DNA of 64,000 nucleotides. Origin: Pseudomonas fluorescens (GTDB lineage Bacteria > Pseudomonadota > Gammaproteobacteria > Pseudomonadales > Pseudomonadaceae). The notes under the pieces were generated by a model. It ran no database searches, was not told where the DNA came from, and was given only the letters and a program-made list of their open reading frames with translations. Shown in pieces: positions 33,486-42,164 of this stretch (positions are counted from its first letter, which is position 1; each line of letters begins with the position of its first letter). The position numbers were made by a program, and so were the translations under genes. The stretch lies in contig NZ_MSDF01000027.1 of assembly GCF_002022275.1 (NCBI RefSeq), forward strand, positions 40,864-104,863. The letters run 5' to 3'.

Positions 33486-34199
33486 ATGCGGGATGAGGCA
33501 ATCAAGGCGGTGACCTCCATCGGCCTGGCGCTGCAAGAGCAGATCGACCACGGCCTGTTGCCGCCTGCGAGTAAATTGCCCGCCGAGCGCAAGCTCAGCG
33601 AGTTGTTTGGTACCACTCGCATTACGGTGCGGGAAGCCTTGTTACAACTGGAGGCCCAGGGGCAGATTTATCGCGAAGAGCGCCGCGGCTGGTTTGTTTC
33701 GCCGCCACGGCTGGCCTACAACCTGATGCAGCGCAGCCATTTTCACGCGATGGTCAGCGAGCAGGGGCGGGTGGCCGTGACCGAGGTGATTTCTGCGCGG
33801 CTGCAACCAGCGTCAGCTGCCGTGTGTGCATGGTTGCAGTTGCCTGCGCTGTCGAGCGTGATTCAGATTTGCCGGGGCCGGCGCATTGATGGGCGATTGG
33901 TGCTGTATGTAGAGCACTACCTGAACCCGCAGTATTTCCCGGGGATTCTGGAGTGTGACCTGAACCAGTCAATCACCGAGCTGTATGCCCGCAAGTACGA
34001 TCTGCATTACGGGCGGGTGCGCTTTGAAATTGTGCCGACGTCATTGCCGGTGGAAGCTGCCGCCGCGTTGCGCGTGTCGGTGGGCAGCCCGGGCTTGCGT
34101 ATCGCTCGGGTCAATTATGACCAGCACCAGCGGTTGATCGACTGCGACCTGGAGTTCTGGCGGCACGATGCGATTCATGTCGGTGTGGATGTGGTGTGA
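33486..34199 (+). CDS. GntR-family (HutC/UTRA) transcriptional regulator
   Basis: A 237-residue protein with an N-terminal GntR winged helix (KLPAERKLSELFGTTRITVREALLQLE at about 30-57) and a C-terminal UTRA effector domain (CRGRRIDGRLVLYVEHYLNP near 125-145). It is divergent from the ABC uptake cluster, and two near-consensus HutC-type sites lie in between. It should therefore repress both itself and the transporter until a phosphorylated or related ligand binds. Confidence 0.88.
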   Translation: MRDEAIKAVTSIGLALQEQIDHGLLPPASKLPAERKLSELFGTTRITVREALLQLEAQGQIYREERRGWFVSPPRLAYNLMQRSHFHAMVSEQGRVAVTEVISARLQPASAAVCAWLQLPALSSVIQICRGRRIDGRLVLYVEHYLNPQYFPGILECDLNQSITELYARKYDLHYGRVRFEIVPTSLPVEAAAALRVSVGSPGLRIARVNYDQHQRLIDCDLEFWRHDAIHVGVDVV

Positions 34200-34255
34200 C
34201 AGGCGGGTATGGACACATTGAGCTGAAATTTACCGGATGTTACTCAATTCAAAAT

Positions 34256-34340
34256 GTGGGAGCTGGCTTGCCTGCGATGCGGTCACCTCGGTTCATCAGG
34301 CATATCGAGGTGATGCCATCGCAGGCAAGCCAGCTCCCAC
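34256..34340. repeat. REP pair (GTGGGAGCTGGCTTGC class)
   Basis: Arms at 34256-34278 and 34318-34340, between the convergent ends of the GntR gene and fpvF. Confidence 0.9.
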
Positions 34341-34358
34341 ATTTGCACAGCGCAACGC

Positions 34359-35273
34359 CTACAGAGTGAGTACCTTGATCACCTGATCCACATTGGTTTC
34401 CAGCTCTGTCACCGGGTCGGCGCCGTCGACATTCAACACCAACAACTTCGCACCACCTGCCGCCACCGCCGCTTTCACCGCATCACTCGGCTGACGATGA
34501 TGCAGCACCACCGCCACGTCACTGTCTTTCAACTCGGCACTCAATGCCTGCAAGGCTTCGGGCGTCCAGTCGGCGTCCGGTCGTGCATCGGTGCTGACCA
34601 CTTCCAGGTTCAAACTGCTGACCAGGTACGCGAAGTGATCGCTCAAGCTGACCACACTCAGGTTATCCGCCTTGGCCAGCCTTGCTTCGCTGTCGGCGGA
34701 GAGCTTGAGCAGGCGCTGCTTGAGAGCGGCGAGGTTGGCGTCGATCTTCGGTTTGGCAGCCGGTGCCAAGCGGCTCAGGTCTGCGGCCATCACGTCGGCC
34801 ATGCGTCCCATATTGTTGCTGGACTGCCACGGCTGGCTGTTCAGGCCATCGGCCGTGCCGGGTTGCACGGCAATCCCCGGTAGGCCGCCGTCCACAGGGC
34901 GCGCGGCGTCCACTTCGACGATGCGAATATTCGCGCGGCGGGCAACGGGATACAGCGGATCATCGGCCCAGAGGGAGCGCAGGCCGATGGCTGCGTCGGC
35001 GTCCTGGGCAAGGGTATTCAGCGCAGGCGCACCGCGACCGGTGAAATAGGCCACCTGCCGCGAGCCGGGCAGATTCGCCGGTGCCGCGCGCTCAAGCTGT
35101 ACGTCCGTGCCTTTGAGCAGCACTTCGGCCAGGCCGTAGGTGATTGGCAGTGAGGCCAGCACTTTGACCGATTTCGCTGAATGAACCGCTGGTTTTACGG
35201 CTTCAGCCGCTATTAACGGCGTCGTAACCAAACAGGCGATGGCCAGGGCGAGAGGATGAAGAACAGAACGCAT
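34359..35273 (-). CDS. fpvF: Periplasmic metal/siderophore-binding protein FpvF
   Basis: A 304-residue protein with a signal peptide (cleavage after about residue 23) and a cluster A-I (TroA-like) metal-binding fold. Possible ligand residues include the His in LSDHFAY and HH in VVLHHRQ. In P. aeruginosa FpvF is the second binding protein of the FpvCDEF system, which takes up iron released from ferripyoverdine. It is the last gene of the eight-gene operon, overlapping fpvE by one base (TAATG). Assigned from operon order. Confidence 0.82.
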   Translation of the reverse strand: MRSVLHPLALAIACLVTTPLIAAEAVKPAVHSAKSVKVLASLPITYGLAEVLLKGTDVQLERAAPANLPGSRQVAYFTGRGAPALNTLAQDADAAIGLRSLWADDPLYPVARRANIRIVEVDAARPVDGGLPGIAVQPGTADGLNSQPWQSSNNMGRMADVMAADLSRLAPAAKPKIDANLAALKQRLLKLSADSEARLAKADNLSVVSLSDHFAYLVSSLNLEVVSTDARPDADWTPEALQALSAELKDSDVAVVLHHRQPSDAVKAAVAAGGAKLLVLNVDGADPVTELETNVDQVIKVLTL

Positions 35274-36172
35274 TATCCAAGATTCCCTTTAAGACTGGGC
35301 ACGGTACCGCGCGCGATGGCGGCGCAGGCGAAGGCGATACCGGCCATCAGAATGATCGCGGCGCCGGACGGGATGGGCAGGTCGAACATGATCGGCAGCA
35401 AAATGCCGCACAGGGTGCTGACGGTGGCGATCACCACCGAGACCCAGAAGAACCCTTTGAGCGACTGGCTCAGCAAGCGCGCCGCCGCCGCTGGAATTAC
35501 CAGCAACGCCCCCACCAGAATCGCGCCAATCACCTTGACCGCCGCGACGGTGATCAACGTCACCAGAATCACGAACAGGTAATCCAGGGTTTTCACCGCC
35601 ACACCGCGCACCGCCGCCAGTTGCGGGTTGAAGCTGGCAAGCATGATGCGGTTGTACAGCGGCAGCGCGAGGGCCATCACCAGTGAACCGACAATCGCCA
35701 GCACCAGCAGGTCATTGCCGTTCACCGTCAGCACCGAGCCGAACAGTACGTTCTCCAGAATGTGCACGTTGATCTTGCCCGCCAGAATCAACAGCAGGCT
35801 TGCGCCCAACGCCAAAGACACCGAGAGAAACACGCCGATCAACGTATCCGGCGCCAACCCGGTGCGGTTGCGCAGGTAGTTGAGCAGGATGCCGAACAGC
35901 AGGCAGTAACCGAACAATGCGCCGTACGGCCCGGTGTAGGGTTCACCGAGCAAAATACCCACGGCCACACCGGTGAGCGCCGCGTGGCCGACCGCTTCAG
36001 AGAAAAATGCAAAGCGCTTGACCACCACCAGCGTGCCCAGCCCGCCCAGCACCGGGCCGATCAGCAGCCCGGCAAGCAAAGCGTTGACCACAAAACCATA
36101 GGCCAGCGCTTCCGGCAGGTACCCGGAAGACGCCCAACCCTGGACCATCAGTCGAAAGGCTTCATAACTCAT
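35273..36172 (-). CDS. fpvE: Iron ABC transporter permease FpvE
   Basis: A 299-residue permease of the ZnuB/TroC (ABC-3) family with eight or nine helices (LLIGPVLGGLGTLVVVKRFAFFSEAVGHAALTG near 25-60 is diagnostic). The start is the ATG at 36172, which overlaps the fpvD stop (ATGA); the longer open frame runs through fpvD and is an artefact. It forms the inner-membrane channel with FpvD. Confidence 0.87.
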   Translation of the reverse strand: MSYEAFRLMVQGWASSGYLPEALAYGFVVNALLAGLLIGPVLGGLGTLVVVKRFAFFSEAVGHAALTGVAVGILLGEPYTGPYGALFGYCLLFGILLNYLRNRTGLAPDTLIGVFLSVSLALGASLLLILAGKINVHILENVLFGSVLTVNGNDLLVLAIVGSLVMALALPLYNRIMLASFNPQLAAVRGVAVKTLDYLFVILVTLITVAAVKVIGAILVGALLVIPAAAARLLSQSLKGFFWVSVVIATVSTLCGILLPIMFDLPIPSGAAIILMAGIAFACAAIARGTVPSLKGNLG

Positions 36173-36915
36173 TGCGCCGCGCTCCGAGGGTGGGTGGAGA
36201 ACAGGGTCAGCAGGCGATCCGGGGTCAGCGCTTCTTTGGGCATGGCGTCGAACAGCACACGACGGTTCAGGCCGGTGACGCGATCCGCCAGACGACCCAC
36301 GGCTTCCAGGTCGTGCTCGATCCACAGCACGGTGATACCGGCCAGGCGCCAGTCATTCAGCAAGCGTTCGAATACTTGAATGCCCGCTTCATCGAGGGCT
36401 GACATCGGTTCATCCAGCACCAGCAGTTGCGGTGCGGGAATCAAGCCTTGGGCGAGCAGCACACGCTGACGCTCACCCCCCGACAGCGCGCCCATGCGCC
36501 GCTTGCGTTTGTCCTGCATGCCGACGCGCTCGAGGGCCTCGCCAATCGCGGCGGCGTAATGTTTGGACAACCCGAGAAACGCCGGGCGCCGCTGACACAT
36601 GGCGGCCATGAAATCGTCGACGGTCATCGGCAAGCCCCGGTCGAATTCCAGTGCCTGGGGCACATAACCGACGGTGCCCACAGCGTTCGGCCAGTGCAGG
36701 CGCAGTTGCCCCTGGTGCGGGGTTTGCCCCAGCAGAGTCTTGATCAGCGAGCTTTTGCCGCCGCCGTTCGGGCCGACCAGTGCGTGGATGGTGCCCGGCT
36801 GCACGTTGAAGCTCACGTTATCCAGAATCACCGTGCGGCCCAGGGTCAGCGAGACCTTGTCGAAGTCGAGGGTGGGGCCGAAGCAGGCGACTTTCAGTTG
36901 TTCGGCTGCCGTCAT
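36169..36915 (-). CDS. fpvD: Iron ABC transporter ATPase FpvD
   Basis: A 248-residue ATPase of the ZnuC type: Walker A GPNGGGKSS near 50, signature LSGGERQRVLLAQ near 145, Walker B LLVLDEPMSALDEAG near 165 and the switch His in LWIEHDLEA. Four-base overlaps on both sides couple it to fpvC and fpvE. Confidence 0.9.
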   Translation of the reverse strand: MTAAEQLKVACFGPTLDFDKVSLTLGRTVILDNVSFNVQPGTIHALVGPNGGGKSSLIKTLLGQTPHQGQLRLHWPNAVGTVGYVPQALEFDRGLPMTVDDFMAAMCQRRPAFLGLSKHYAAAIGEALERVGMQDKRKRRMGALSGGERQRVLLAQGLIPAPQLLVLDEPMSALDEAGIQVFERLLNDWRLAGITVLWIEHDLEAVGRLADRVTGLNRRVLFDAMPKEALTPDRLLTLFSTHPRSAAQ

Positions 36916-37832
36916 GCGCCCGACTCCTGTATCGCTCGCACCACCGTGTTGAGGTTGCCGGTCATTTCCACTTCGTATTTTTCAGGGGTGTATTCGCCAT
37001 AGGAAATATGCGACAGCGGATACAGCTTGACCCCGGACTCACGCTGAATGGTCTCGACATAGGTCGAGGGGAAGTCCATCTCCGAGAAGATCACTTTCAC
37101 ATCCAGAGCGCGTAACTCGTCGATGGTCTTTTTCAACTGGCTAGGGCTGGGTTCGATGCCATGAGCGGGTTCGACCACGGCCGTCACTTCCAGGCCGAAT
37201 TCGCGCAGCAGGTAGTCGTAAGCCGCGTGCACGGTGGCCACGCGCAGGTCCGGGTTGGGTGCGCTGGTCAGCTTGGCCAGGGCGTCGGCGCGCATCTGGC
37301 GCAGGCGTTTGCCGTAGGCGCGGGCGTTCTGGGTGTAGGTCTTGGCGTTGTCCGGGTCGAGCTTGCCCAGCTCGCGGGCGATGTTGTTGACCTGGGCAAT
37401 CGATGCGCTGATCGACAGGAAGGTGTGCGGGTTGACCACCTTGCCCGCACCGCGCGCGGCGTTGCCGGTGGCGGCGAGCAGCGGCACGTTGGCATTCGCC
37501 TCGATCACCGGAATGTCCGGGCGCTCGCTGGTGGCGATCATGCGGTCGGCAAAATCGTCATGGCCGACGCCATTGAGCACGATCACGTCCAGGGTGCCGA
37601 TGCGCTTGATGTCTTCGGCGCGCGGCTCATAGGCGTGGGGGTTGAAACCGGCGGGAATCAGCGGCACCACCTCGGCTTTGTCGCCGACGATATTGGCGAC
37701 GTAGCTGTAATAAGGGTGCAGGGTGATGCCGATGCGCAGGCGTTTAGCCGCCTCGGCGTTCGCCAAGGGGGCGAGCATCAGGCTGAACAGGCTGACCAGT
37801 AACAGGCGCAACAGGGGAGATGAAATAGACAT
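36912..37832 (-). CDS. fpvC: Periplasmic metal-binding protein FpvC
   Basis: A 306-residue cluster A-I binding protein (ZnuA-like) with signal peptide. Metal ligands are probably His in NPHAYEP, His in NPHTF, His in VATVHAAYDYL and Glu/Asp in FSEMDFP. In P. aeruginosa FpvC binds iron released from pyoverdine. The start at 37832 (ATG) is preferred to the TTG two codons earlier. It lies 19 bases after fpvK. Confidence 0.87.
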   Translation of the reverse strand: MSISSPLLRLLLVSLFSLMLAPLANAEAAKRLRIGITLHPYYSYVANIVGDKAEVVPLIPAGFNPHAYEPRAEDIKRIGTLDVIVLNGVGHDDFADRMIATSERPDIPVIEANANVPLLAATGNAARGAGKVVNPHTFLSISASIAQVNNIARELGKLDPDNAKTYTQNARAYGKRLRQMRADALAKLTSAPNPDLRVATVHAAYDYLLREFGLEVTAVVEPAHGIEPSPSQLKKTIDELRALDVKVIFSEMDFPSTYVETIQRESGVKLYPLSHISYGEYTPEKYEVEMTGNLNTVVRAIQESGA

Positions 37833-37851
37833 GGGCAATCGGTCTTCTCGT

Positions 37852-38412
37852 TCAGTGACGGTGCTGGCGGGTCACGCCGGCATCGAATTGCGTGACCACC
37901 TGCTGCCAACCGGCTGCGATCAGCGCCGGGTCAGTCAGGTCGGAAGGCGGCGCGAGGTTGGCCTGACGGTTGAGCCAGATGTCCGGCTCGGCACCGTGCA
38001 CACGCATCAGCAGCGAGCCGCTGGTCGCCGGCGTCTGGCTCAAGCCCAGGTAGGCCGAAGGCTCGAGCACCTGCCAGCGGTGGTCGCCACGGCTGACTGA
38101 ACTCGCGTCCTGAGCAAATGGCGCGAAGCCTTCTTCGGCGAGTTGTTCAGACGTTGGCAGGGTGGTTTGCTCCTGCTGCAACAGCTGGATTTCATCCAGT
38201 GTCACGCGCAAATCGGCGTAGATGCCTTGCTCGGCGGCGCTCAGGTCGCGGCGCGCATCCAGTTGATGGCTGGGCACGGCGGCAACTTCCTGGGTTTCAC
38301 CGTGCAAGGCCACCACCGTGCCAGCCACCGCAAGGATGATCAGGCACAGCAGCAGGACGTAAAGGGTTTCATGGCCGGCACCGGCGGGGCGTACAACCTG
38401 TGTGGTAGTCAT
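37852..38412 (-). CDS. fpvK: FpvK-like protein of the pyoverdine iron-release complex
   Basis: A 186-residue protein with one N-terminal membrane helix (TLYVLLLCLIILAVAGTVVAL) and a periplasmic remainder ending in a His-rich tail (RQHRH). Its place between fpvJ and fpvC matches P. aeruginosa fpvK, an accessory protein of ferripyoverdine reduction. Its start overlaps the fpvJ stop by four bases. Biochemical role is not established from sequence. Confidence 0.78.
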   Translation of the reverse strand: MTTTQVVRPAGAGHETLYVLLLCLIILAVAGTVVALHGETQEVAAVPSHQLDARRDLSAAEQGIYADLRVTLDEIQLLQQEQTTLPTSEQLAEEGFAPFAQDASSVSRGDHRWQVLEPSAYLGLSQTPATSGSLLMRVHGAEPDIWLNRQANLAPPSDLTDPALIAAGWQQVVTQFDAGVTRQHRH

Positions 38413-38738
38413 TGAGGCTGGATATCCGCTTGGTCGATTTCCACCACGTGGCCGGGGCCTGCATCAAACAGCACGTAGAACTCGGCGGACGGCTTCTTGA
38501 AGGTCAACTTCGAATCCTCGCCGAGCTTGCCCGGCAGCAGGATGGTTTCGTCGTAGCCGATCACATCCAGGGTTACACCGGGAGCGCCGCTGCCGTCGGA
38601 AAAACCGCCGGTGCACTGGATCTGTTCACCCGCGATCTCTTTGCATTCGCACATCGGGTTGTGGGCCAGGGCCACTGAACTGAAACCGCTACACAGCAAC
38701 AGTGCAGCACCGGCGCGGGTCAGGCGCGTCAACGTCAT
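38409..38738 (-). CDS. fpvJ: FpvJ-like periplasmic protein of the pyoverdine iron-release complex
   Basis: A 109-residue protein with a signal peptide (cleavage after ALA, residue 25). The mature protein begins with a Cys-rich stretch (HNPMCECKEIAGEQIQC) that could bind metal or carry a disulfide, followed by a beta-rich domain. Position in the operon matches P. aeruginosa fpvJ, which works with FpvG, FpvH and FpvK. Coupled to fpvH and fpvK by four-base overlaps. Confidence 0.78.
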   Translation of the reverse strand: MTLTRLTRAGAALLLCSGFSSVALAHNPMCECKEIAGEQIQCTGGFSDGSGAPGVTLDVIGYDETILLPGKLGEDSKLTFKKPSAEFYVLFDAGPGHVVEIDQADIQPQ

Positions 38739-39271
38739 GGTTTAACTCCTTGCGTGTTCAGCCAGGCAATGGTGGCAGGCGAGGCCTGGCTCAGCGGGAT
38801 GGAACCCTGGTGCATGCTGCCGTCCCAGCCTTCCATGGTGATCCACAGTTCGGCGTCGGCAGGCGTGCGTTCCGGGACGGGTAACGCGGCGCCCATGCGG
38901 TACGGTGTACCAAAGAAGATCACCCCGGCGGCCCGCAGGCTGCGCGGTTTGCCGATGCGCAGGTAAGTGGCCTTGACCTGTTCGGCACAGGTGTCGCACA
39001 GGGCGGCGTTGAAGAATTTCATCGGTCCGGCCGGGTCCGGGCGCGGGCCTTCGTTGCGGAACTCGGCGAGTTTCAGGCTCCAAGGCCCGACCTGCACGTC
39101 GCCAACAACGCGCTCGCCGATGCCGGTATCACCGCGAAACAGCGCGGCGTCGGCAAAGTACTTGGGCATGAACCCCAGTGGCACCAGCAACAACAGCACA
39201 TTGATATGAAAGCGCCATTTCAGCCAAAAGGCCCGCAACGGCGTAGGGGGTACAGCAGCAGCCTTGCTCAT
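38735..39271 (-). CDS. fpvH: FpvH-like membrane-anchored protein of the pyoverdine iron-release complex
   Basis: A 178-residue protein with one N-terminal helix (FHINVLLLLVPLGFMPKYF) and a periplasmic domain containing a CDTC motif near residue 91, a possible redox or metal site. It matches the position of P. aeruginosa fpvH, directly after fpvG; the stop of fpvG and this start share a base (TAATG). Confidence 0.78.
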   Translation of the reverse strand: MSKAAAVPPTPLRAFWLKWRFHINVLLLLVPLGFMPKYFADAALFRGDTGIGERVVGDVQVGPWSLKLAEFRNEGPRPDPAGPMKFFNAALCDTCAEQVKATYLRIGKPRSLRAAGVIFFGTPYRMGAALPVPERTPADAELWITMEGWDGSMHQGSIPLSQASPATIAWLNTQGVKP

Positions 39272-40470
39272 TATTTGGCCTCCGACGTTTCAGCCTGCAA
39301 CGCCTGGATGGCAGCGGGCTGGCGCTGCGTCTTGGCTTCACGCTTGAGCGCATTGAGGGTGGCCAGCGCGGTCCGTTTGGTCCAGATCAACAGGCCGCTC
39401 AGCACCATCATGCTCAGCACCAGGCCGAAGAAGGCCCAGATGAGTTTGATCCAGATCCCGCCAAAATCGCCGGTGTGCAACGGGCGCATGGATTCGGTGA
39501 CAAACTCCAGTTTGGAGCGATCGGACAGCAGGTGCGACGAGGCGATTTCACCGTCATACGGGTTGATTTGTGCGGTCTGGAACATCAGCGGGTACCAGCC
39601 CCGGCCAGCGATCTGCAGGTGGCTGTAGGCATTGAGCGGCAGGCTGACAAAACTCGCTTCCAGCCCCGGGATACGCTGGGTGGCGATCTCGATGGCCTCG
39701 TCCACGGGAATCATCGGCGCCGGTACACCGGGCGCCGACGTGGGGACTTTCTCCCGCGCAATCACCGGCACGATGGGCTCGCTGGAGATGGAAATCTGGT
39801 TGTCGCCCAGGATCGCCTGGATCAGGAACCAGGTGCCGGTGATGGAAATCACCGCGATAAACCAGATCGACCAGATACCGCTCAGGCGGTGGAAGTCGCC
39901 CCAGAAGATCCGCGCGCCGTGGCGAATACGCAGGGTCGGCCTGAAAAAGCCCTTCCAGAAACGCTTGTACACCACCAGCCCGGTGACCAGCGACGCCAGC
40001 AACGGCAGGCCGAGCAGCGACACCAGATACCAGCCCCAACTGAAGCCATTGGTGAAGGGCACCAGCCACCAGCCGTGCAGCGCGCGGGTGAACTGGCGGA
40101 AATTGAACGCGGGGCTGATGCCCTGGATCGCCCCGGTGTACGGGTTGACGTAGACCTCCACCGAACGGCCGTCGGGGTAGCTGAGGTCGACACTCAGGGC
40201 AAAGTGCGACTCATCCGGACGGCTGAGGGACTGCACGATCACCTGGGGTTCGGCGCGCTTGATGGCGCTTATCACCTGGTCATAGCTCAGCGGTTCGGCG
40301 TCATCCGAGGGTTTGCTGGCGCGGATATCCGGGTTGGCCAGCCAGACGATTTCCTGGCTGACCACCGCCAGGGTGCCGGTGACGCAGACGATCAGTACAA
40401 AAAACCAGATGGGCAATGCCAGCCAGCTGTGTACGAGAAACCAGAGTTTTGAGCGAGACTTCTTCGACAT
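39271..40470 (-). CDS. fpvG: Ferripyoverdine reductase FpvG (PepSY-TM protein)
   Basis: A 399-residue inner-membrane protein of the PepSY-associated TM family with four helices (about 20-45, 140-165, 188-215, 335-365) and periplasmic PepSY domains between them. The His in LVHSWLALP and in LHGWWLVPF are likely haem ligands. In P. aeruginosa FpvG reduces Fe(III) bound to pyoverdine in the periplasm, releasing iron to FpvC/FpvF and allowing the siderophore to be recycled. It is the first gene of fpvGHJKCDEF. I could not identify a clear Fur box or PvdS-type site in the 275 bases upstream. Confidence 0.87.
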   Translation of the reverse strand: MSKKSRSKLWFLVHSWLALPIWFFVLIVCVTGTLAVVSQEIVWLANPDIRASKPSDDAEPLSYDQVISAIKRAEPQVIVQSLSRPDESHFALSVDLSYPDGRSVEVYVNPYTGAIQGISPAFNFRQFTRALHGWWLVPFTNGFSWGWYLVSLLGLPLLASLVTGLVVYKRFWKGFFRPTLRIRHGARIFWGDFHRLSGIWSIWFIAVISITGTWFLIQAILGDNQISISSEPIVPVIAREKVPTSAPGVPAPMIPVDEAIEIATQRIPGLEASFVSLPLNAYSHLQIAGRGWYPLMFQTAQINPYDGEIASSHLLSDRSKLEFVTESMRPLHTGDFGGIWIKLIWAFFGLVLSMMVLSGLLIWTKRTALATLNALKREAKTQRQPAAIQALQAETSEAK

Positions 40471-40606
40471 GTGAATGCGGGTCTTGATCGGGAAAGGGCG
40501 CAGGAAGCCCGGGAAAAGGCCAGTCGTAGCTTTTGCTGACGCGACGGGCTGTATCTAAGTTAAGACGGATGAGGTTCACAAATCCCCAAGCCGGATATGA
40601 AAGAAA

Positions 40607-40660
40607 ATGTTTCGAGTTCACATTCGCGCGGTTTTAAAGCCGGGATCGAACACGAAACAT
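40607..40660. promoter_or_regulatory. 13-bp interrupted palindrome between fpvG and leuC
   Basis: ATGTTTCGAGTTC (40607-40619) and GAACACGAAACAT (40648-40660) are reverse complements at 12 of 13 positions, 28 bases apart. They lie near the middle of the 275-base divergent region. This looks like two half-sites for one regulator serving fpvG, leuC or both. No known consensus was matched. Confidence 0.5.
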
Positions 40661-40745
40661 GTTCCAAGCCATCACCCGGGCGCCATTGATGGGGCCGGGT
40701 GGCTGCGTAGGATGGAGCCATATCGTGAAGTGAGCCCTAAAAAAA

Positions 40746-42164
40746 ATGACTGCCAGAACCCTCTACGACAAGCACATCGATTCCCACACCGTGTGCCCCC
40801 TGGACGACCAGGGCCATGTCCTGCTGTATATCGACCGCCAAGTGATCAACGAATACACCAGCCCCCAGGCGTTCAGCGGCCTGCGTGAAGCCGGGCGAAG
40901 CGTGTGGCGCCCCGGCACGGCGTTGGCGGTGGTTGACCATGTCAATCCGACTACGCCTAAACGCATCGCGACCATGCCTGACGCGGGCGGCGCGCGGCAG
41001 GTGTCATACCTGGCGGAAAACTGCCGGGACTTCGGCATCGAGCTGCTGGATATCCTCGACAAGCGCCAAGGCATCGAACACGTGATCGCCCCCGAGCAGG
41101 GCTTTATCCTGCCGGGCATGGTGATTGCCGCCGGGGACAGCCACACCACCACCTACGGTGCCCTGGGCGCTTTTGGTTTCGGCATCGGCACTTCGGAAAT
41201 CGAGCACCTGCTGGCTTCGCAGACCCTGGTGTACAAGCGTCTTAAAAGCATGCGCGTGAGCGTCGATGGCGAGTTGGCTCCGGGCTTGACCTCCAAAGAC
41301 GTGATCATGGCGTTGATCGGCAAGATCGGCGCGTCAGGTGCCACCGGCTATGCCATCGAATTCCGGGGTTCGACCATTGATGCGCTGAGCGTCGAAGCGC
41401 GCATGACCATCTGCAACATGGCCGTGGAAGCGGGCGCACGCGGTGCCTTTATGGCGCCGGACGAAAAAGTCTTCACCTACCTCAAAGGCAAACCGCGCGC
41501 GCCGCAAGGCGAGCTGTGGGAACAGGCACTGGCAGGCTGGCGCCACCTGCATTCGGACGCCGATGCGGTGTTTGACCAGGAAGTGCAACTCGACGCCAGC
41601 ACGCTGGAACCCATGGTCACCTGGGGCACCAGCCCCGACCAGGCCGCGCCCATCGGCGGCCGCGTGCCCGACCCGCAAGACGTCAGCGACCTTATTCTGC
41701 GTCAGGACATGCGCCGCGCCCTCAACTACATGGGCCTGGAAGCCGGCATGCCGCTGAGTGATATCGTCATCAGCCACGCGTTTATCGGTTCTTGCACCAA
41801 CGCGCGCATCGAAGACCTGCGCGACGCGGCCAGCGTGGTGCGTGGCAAACACGTGGCAGAGCATGTGCGGGCGATGATTGTGCCCGGTTCTACCGAAGTA
41901 CGAGACAAGGCCGAAGCCGAAGGGCTGGCGGCGATCTTTATCGACGCCGGTTTTGAGTGGCGCCAGTCGGGTTGCTCGATGTGCCTGGCGATGAACGACG
42001 ACGTGCTGGCCCCCGGCGACCGCTGCGCCTCCAGCACCAACCGCAACTTCGAGGGCCGCCAGGGCGCGGGCGCACGCACCCACCTGATGAGCCCGGCGAT
42101 GGTCGCTGCGGCTGCGATCACCGGCCGCCTCACTGATATTCGCCACTTTGGAGACCGCGCATGA
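40746..42164 (+). CDS. leuC: 3-isopropylmalate dehydratase large subunit-like (LeuC family)
   Basis: A 472-residue aconitase-superfamily protein. The three [4Fe-4S] cysteines are present in IGSCTNAR (near 350) and SGCSMCLA (near 412), and GDSHTTTYGALGAFGFGIGTSE near 130 is typical. It forms a heterodimer with the small subunit that follows (ATGA overlap). LeuCD isomerises 2- and 3-isopropylmalate, but the absence of leuB and the separate genomic setting suggest a paralogue, perhaps for a related hydroxy-diacid such as citramalate. Confidence 0.85.
   Translation: MTARTLYDKHIDSHTVCPLDDQGHVLLYIDRQVINEYTSPQAFSGLREAGRSVWRPGTALAVVDHVNPTTPKRIATMPDAGGARQVSYLAENCRDFGIELLDILDKRQGIEHVIAPEQGFILPGMVIAAGDSHTTTYGALGAFGFGIGTSEIEHLLASQTLVYKRLKSMRVSVDGELAPGLTSKDVIMALIGKIGASGATGYAIEFRGSTIDALSVEARMTICNMAVEAGARGAFMAPDEKVFTYLKGKPRAPQGELWEQALAGWRHLHSDADAVFDQEVQLDASTLEPMVTWGTSPDQAAPIGGRVPDPQDVSDLILRQDMRRALNYMGLEAGMPLSDIVISHAFIGSCTNARIEDLRDAASVVRGKHVAEHVRAMIVPGSTEVRDKAEAEGLAAIFIDAGFEWRQSGCSMCLAMNDDVLAPGDRCASSTNRNFEGRQGAGARTHLMSPAMVAAAAITGRLTDIRHFGDRA

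Noticed and set aside
40471..40745. Possible Fur box or PvdS-type promoter for fpvG
   Set aside because: The AT-rich stretch near 40594-40613 resembles a Fur site only weakly and no TAAAT-N16-CGT arrangement was found; not reported as a feature.
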